Positions 6,362 through 9,127 of a stretch of DNA of 9,127 nt are shown piece after piece. Each line of letters begins with the position of its first letter. Positions within the stretch are counted from its first letter, which is position 1. The position numbers and the translations under genes were made by a program. The DNA lies in contig CACZPX010000041.1 of the NCBI GenBank assembly GCA_902783095.1, positions 1 through 9,127 of the forward strand. The letters are read 5' to 3'. A model generated the notes under the pieces. That model was not told the DNA's origin and did not search any database. It saw only the letters and a list, made by a program, of their open reading frames with translations. The stretch comes from an uncultured Lachnospiraceae bacterium. Its GTDB lineage: Bacteria; Bacillota; Clostridia; Lachnospirales; Lachnospiraceae.

Positions 6362-7619
6362 ACTGACGTTCGACCTTTCCTGTTTCTTTACGCTGGTCGG
6401 GTTTTACTACGCCTGCTTTACCGGCAGGCTGCCCATGACGGGCTTTCTGCTGCTGACCGGAATGATCGCGGCGGACATCGTCCTGCGCCGGTTTGAGCGG
6501 CTGCCGAAGCCCGTGCGCAGCATCGCCTTTGTGATCCCGCTTGCGGTGGTCTTTACCGACACGCCGGTGCCGGACGTGGTATTTCTGCTGTTTCCCTACG
6601 TCTATCTGGCCGTGAGCATGTGGACGGACCGCGTGGAGACGGACCGCATGTCCTTTGCGCATGAGAGCCGGCTGTTCATGAAGATCCTGCCGGTCATCGC
6701 GCTGGGCTTTTTTGTGCCGGATTCCGCCGTACCGGCCCTGTCCGCAGCGGTGCCGTATATCATCATCATGCTGTATTCCATGATCTGGCTGCTGCGCTTT
6801 TTGCGCACGCCGGAGTCCAAAAAGAAGACGCAGATCCTGGCGGCGCTCGGCTTTGCGGCCTTTACGCTGCTGTGTACGGTGGGACGGCTGCCGGAGCTTC
6901 TGGTAAAGGGCTTTGAACTTTTATATGAATACGTGATCGGGCCGGGTCTGGCGCTCTTTGCCACCGGGTTCGGCTACATCGTCTACGGCATCGGCTGGAT
7001 CATCAAAAAACTGTTCGTCCCCTCCGGCATGGGCCAGGAGGTGGAGATGCAGGAAGCGGAGAGCGCGGCCGACGGCGCCGGCATCATAGAAGAGACGGTG
7101 ACCGGCAGCATGCTGGGCGAGATCCTGGCCGTGATCGGCAAGGTGCTGCTGGTGATCGTCGTGATCGCGGCGGTCTGCTACCTGCTGTATAAGCTGTTGG
7201 GCAAGCGCCGCGCAAAGCGCGAGGAGGGCGGTTACACGGAGGAGCAGGGCGTGACCGAGAGCGAGGCTCCCAGACGCAGGGGGCTGCCGCGGTTTCGGCC
7301 GTTCAACCCGCGGGAAGCCATCCGCTACGATTATGCGCGCTTTTTGAAGGAAGCCGGAAAACGCGGTGTGGAGATCGGAAAAGGGACCACCACCCAGGAG
7401 ACCGTGACGCTGGCCGCGCACGACTTTCCGGAGGAGGCGCTGGCCGAGCTGCGCGAGCTGTACGTGCTGGCCCGCTACGCGCCGAACGAGGAGATCTCCA
7501 GAGAGGAGGCCTCCCGCAGCGCCGCGGCCTACCGGCGCTTAAAGAGCAGCAGACGTACAAAAGAAGAAGAGGTATCCGCGGGCGCCGTCCCGGAGGATAT
7601 CGAAGGAGACTGGGAATGA
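6345..7619 (+). CDS. Multi-spanning membrane protein with DUF4129-like C-terminus (TgpA-like, no transglutaminase domain)
   Basis: A 424-residue membrane protein. About eight hydrophobic segments fill residues 7-220. A low-complexity acidic loop follows (about 227-256), then one more membrane helix (about 258-284), a basic stretch, and a soluble tail. The tail from IRYDYARFLKEAGKRG (326-341) through ALAELRELYVLARYAP (365-380) resembles DUF4129, the C-terminal domain of TgpA-type transglutaminase-like proteins. In the usual MoxR-DUF58-TgpA operon the third protein has an extracytoplasmic transglutaminase core before the last helix; here only about 35 residues lie at that place and no Cys-His-Asp triad is visible. 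It overlaps the DUF58 gene by 17 bases, and GGAGAGGAG (6329-6337) lies 7 bases before the ATG. It is probably a membrane partner of the MoxR/DUF58 pair. The DUF4129 match is by eye. Confidence 0.85.
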   Translation: MIELFKLTFDLSCFFTLVGFYYACFTGRLPMTGFLLLTGMIAADIVLRRFERLPKPVRSIAFVIPLAVVFTDTPVPDVVFLLFPYVYLAVSMWTDRVETDRMSFAHESRLFMKILPVIALGFFVPDSAVPALSAAVPYIIIMLYSMIWLLRFLRTPESKKKTQILAALGFAAFTLLCTVGRLPELLVKGFELLYEYVIGPGLALFATGFGYIVYGIGWIIKKLFVPSGMGQEVEMQEAESAADGAGIIEETVTGSMLGEILAVIGKVLLVIVVIAAVCYLLYKLLGKRRAKREEGGYTEEQGVTESEAPRRRGLPRFRPFNPREAIRYDYARFLKEAGKRGVEIGKGTTTQETVTLAAHDFPEEALAELRELYVLARYAPNEEISREEASRSAAAYRRLKSSRRTKEEEVSAGAVPEDIEGDWE

Positions 7620-8512
7620 AAAAGAACAGGGGCTTTTTGGGCGGCGCGCTGATCTTTCTGGCCGGCGTGCTGTGGGGCACCATCGGCATGTTCGTGAAGG
7701 AACTGAACCGGGTGGGCGCAAGCACGGACGTGACCAATTTTCTGCGGCAGACGTCGGCCTTCGTGCTGATGATCCCGGTGTGCCTGATAAAGGGCGGCGC
7801 AAAGAGCCTGAAGGTGGGACGGCGCACCCTGCTCGTGTGCGCGGCCTTCGGCGTGGTCTGCCACGGCCTGACCAATATCTGCTATACCATTGCCGTAAAC
7901 ACCATAGGGCTTTCTTCCAGCGTGGTGCTGCTGTACCTGGCGCCGGTCTTTACCATGTGCTTTTCCATGCTCTTTTTTAAGGAACGGCTGACGGGCAGAA
8001 AGGCGCTGGGCATTCTGATCAGCATCGTCGGCTCGGTGCTCACGGTGACCAACGGCGCATTCGACTTAAAGACGCTGGCCGTAAGCGGCATCCTGTTCGG
8101 CATAGGCTCCGGCGTCTGCTACGGCCTGGCGCCGATCGTGTGGAAATTTGCCTCGGACGGGGACAGCCCCTACGTGGTGAATCTCTACAGTTTTCTGTTC
8201 GCGGCCCTGTTTCTGGGGATCTGGATGCAGCCCTGGAGCGGCGGCGTAACGATCGACGGCCCCATGATCTTCTGGGGCGTGCTCTTTGGCCTGGTCGCCA
8301 CCGCGGCGGCCTATACGGTCTACTACATGGGGCTGCACCTCATCACCGAGAGCAGCCGCGTGCCGGTGATCGCCTCCATCGAGGTGGTGGTGGCCACCCT
8401 TCTGGGCGTGATCCTCTACGGAGAGGCGCTGGGCCCGGTAGGCATTTTGGGCATCGTGCTGGTGCTCTTCGCCATTTTCGTCATGAATTTCAAAAAGAAA
8501 GCAGATCATTAA
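7616..8512 (+). CDS. EamA/DMT superfamily transporter
   Basis: A 298-residue inner-membrane transporter with ten predicted helices in two EamA repeats (about 8-144 and 155-291). Each half ends in the family pattern: YLAPVFTMCFSMLFFKERL (107-125), then helix GILISIVGSVLTV (132-144); and VIASIEVVVATLLGVILYGE (251-270), then GILGIVLVLFAIFVM (276-290). Members export or import amino acids, nucleotides or other metabolites; the substrate cannot be read from sequence. The start ATG forms an ATGA overlap with the preceding stop, and AAGGAG (7603-7608) lies 7 bases upstream, so it is translated from the MoxR operon transcript. No functional link to MoxR/DUF58 is known to me; it may simply share the transcript. 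Confidence 0.95.
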   Translation: MKKNRGFLGGALIFLAGVLWGTIGMFVKELNRVGASTDVTNFLRQTSAFVLMIPVCLIKGGAKSLKVGRRTLLVCAAFGVVCHGLTNICYTIAVNTIGLSSSVVLLYLAPVFTMCFSMLFFKERLTGRKALGILISIVGSVLTVTNGAFDLKTLAVSGILFGIGSGVCYGLAPIVWKFASDGDSPYVVNLYSFLFAALFLGIWMQPWSGGVTIDGPMIFWGVLFGLVATAAAYTVYYMGLHLITESSRVPVIASIEVVVATLLGVILYGEALGPVGILGIVLVLFAIFVMNFKKKADH

Positions 8513-8576
8513 TAAACTGAAGTAGCATCACCGCTTCGGAAACCGACACTATAGACAGAGACACAGGAGAACAGCT

Positions 8577-9127
8577 ATGGACGACAACAAGATCGTGGAA
8601 TTATTTGTCGCGCGGTCCGAGTCAGCGATCTCGGAAGTGACGGCACAGTACGGGGCGCTCATCCGCCGGGTGGCGATGAACGTTTTAAACAACGCCGCGG
8701 ACGCCGAAGAGTGTGCCAACGACACCTACCTCGCGCTCTGGAACAGCATCCCGCCGCAGCGGCCGCAGGCGCTGATCAGCTACATCTGCCGGCTTGCACG
8801 CAACATCAGCATCAACCGCTACCGCTACAACGCGGCGGAAAAGCGCAACAGCAACTACGACGTTGCCCTGGAGGAGGTGGACGACTTCCTGCCCGCAAAC
8901 GACAGCGTGGAAGCCGCGCTGGAGGGGAAGGAACTGACCGCGGCCATAGAGGAGTTCCTGGACCGGCAGAGCAAGCTGGACCGGGTGTTGTTCGTGAGCC
9001 GTTATTACCTGTCGGAAAGCTACAGGGACCTGGCCGGAAAGACCGGCCTGTCGGAGAAAAACGTGTCGGTGAGGCTGACCAGGATCCGTGCCAGACTGAA
9101 GGAGCATTTGGGCCAAAGGGGGATCAC
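8577..9127 (+). CDS. RNA polymerase sigma-70 family factor, ECF-like (3' end outside window)
   Basis: The first 183 codons of an alternative sigma factor, open at the window edge. Region 2 covers about residues 22-88, with DAEECANDTYLALW (42-55) and ISYICRLARNISINRYR (67-83), the core-binding and -10-recognition helices. Region 4 covers about 121-180, with the helix-turn-helix SYRDLAGKTGLSEKNVSVRL (148-167) for -35 recognition. The linker between them is short and acidic, as in ECF factors. Such genes in gut Clostridia are usually about 180-200 codons and are often followed by a membrane anti-sigma gene, so probably only a few codons are missing. The start ATG at 8577 has AGGAG (8565-8569) at 7-base spacing. 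The 64-bp gap from the transporter gene holds no terminator that I can see, so read-through from the upstream operon is possible. Confidence 0.93.
   Translation, partial: MDDNKIVELFVARSESAISEVTAQYGALIRRVAMNVLNNAADAEECANDTYLALWNSIPPQRPQALISYICRLARNISINRYRYNAAEKRNSNYDVALEEVDDFLPANDSVEAALEGKELTAAIEEFLDRQSKLDRVLFVSRYYLSESYRDLAGKTGLSEKNVSVRLTRIRARLKEHLGQRGI

Noticed and set aside
8531..8545. Small CCG/CGG hairpin between the transporter and sigma genes as a terminator
   Set aside because: The stem is only 3 bp and there is no T tract.
8538..8555. GGAAACC followed by TATAGA upstream of the sigma gene, as a possible autoregulated ECF or housekeeping promoter
   Set aside because: GGAAACC resembles an ECF -35, but no CGT-type -10 lies at the right spacing, and TATAGA has no convincing -35 about 17 bases upstream.
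8685..9116. Antisense open frame opposite the sigma factor gene
   Set aside because: The + strand encodes clear sigma regions 2 and 4 from a start with a good ribosome site; the antisense product is low-complexity.
1..9127. CRISPR array, tRNA, rRNA, insertion sequence or phage integrase
   Set aside because: None was seen: no regularly spaced repeats, no cloverleaf-like conserved arms, and no transposase or recombinase coding sequence on either strand.

Overview
The window looks like chromosomal DNA from a Gram-positive anaerobe of the Clostridia, probably Lachnospiraceae or a close relative. The main reasons are the family-typical zinc-ribbon TIR and SPFH proteins, the short ECF-type sigma factor of a kind common in gut Clostridia, strong AGGAGG-like ribosome binding sites, and tightly packed genes, all on the + strand. 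This taxonomic call is inference from protein style; nothing here is diagnostic.

The window splits into three blocks. Block 1 (about 1-4092) holds three adjacent genes: a double zinc-ribbon SPFH (band 7) scaffold protein with a C-terminal SHOCT-like tail; a protein with four predicted membrane helices and a helical cytoplasmic tail; and a zinc-ribbon/TPR/TIR/TPR protein ending in two membrane helices. Gaps of 18 and 6 bp suggest one transcript. The TIR domain keeps the glutamate expected of NAD-cleaving TIRs. The set reads as a membrane-associated sensing or stress module, possibly an immune one, and is the most interesting part of the window.

A 251-bp intergenic region (4093-4343) carries two hairpin terminators and a good extended -10 promoter, so it separates two transcription units. 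Composition also changes here: the 3' third of the TIR gene is AT-rich (35-38% GC in two hand-counted 60-base lines), while the following genes are GC-rich (60-77% in two counted lines).

Block 2 (4344-8512) is an overlapping four-gene operon: a MoxR-type AAA+ ATPase, a DUF58 protein, a multi-spanning membrane protein with a C-terminal DUF4129-like region, and an EamA/DMT family transporter. The first three match the widespread MoxR-DUF58-TgpA arrangement, except that the third protein has no room for the usual extracytoplasmic transglutaminase domain. The transporter is joined by an ATGA overlap but has no obvious functional link.

Block 3 (8577-9127) is the start of an ECF-like sigma-70 factor gene, open to the end of the window. 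Its missing 3' neighbour would be the place to look for an anti-sigma factor.
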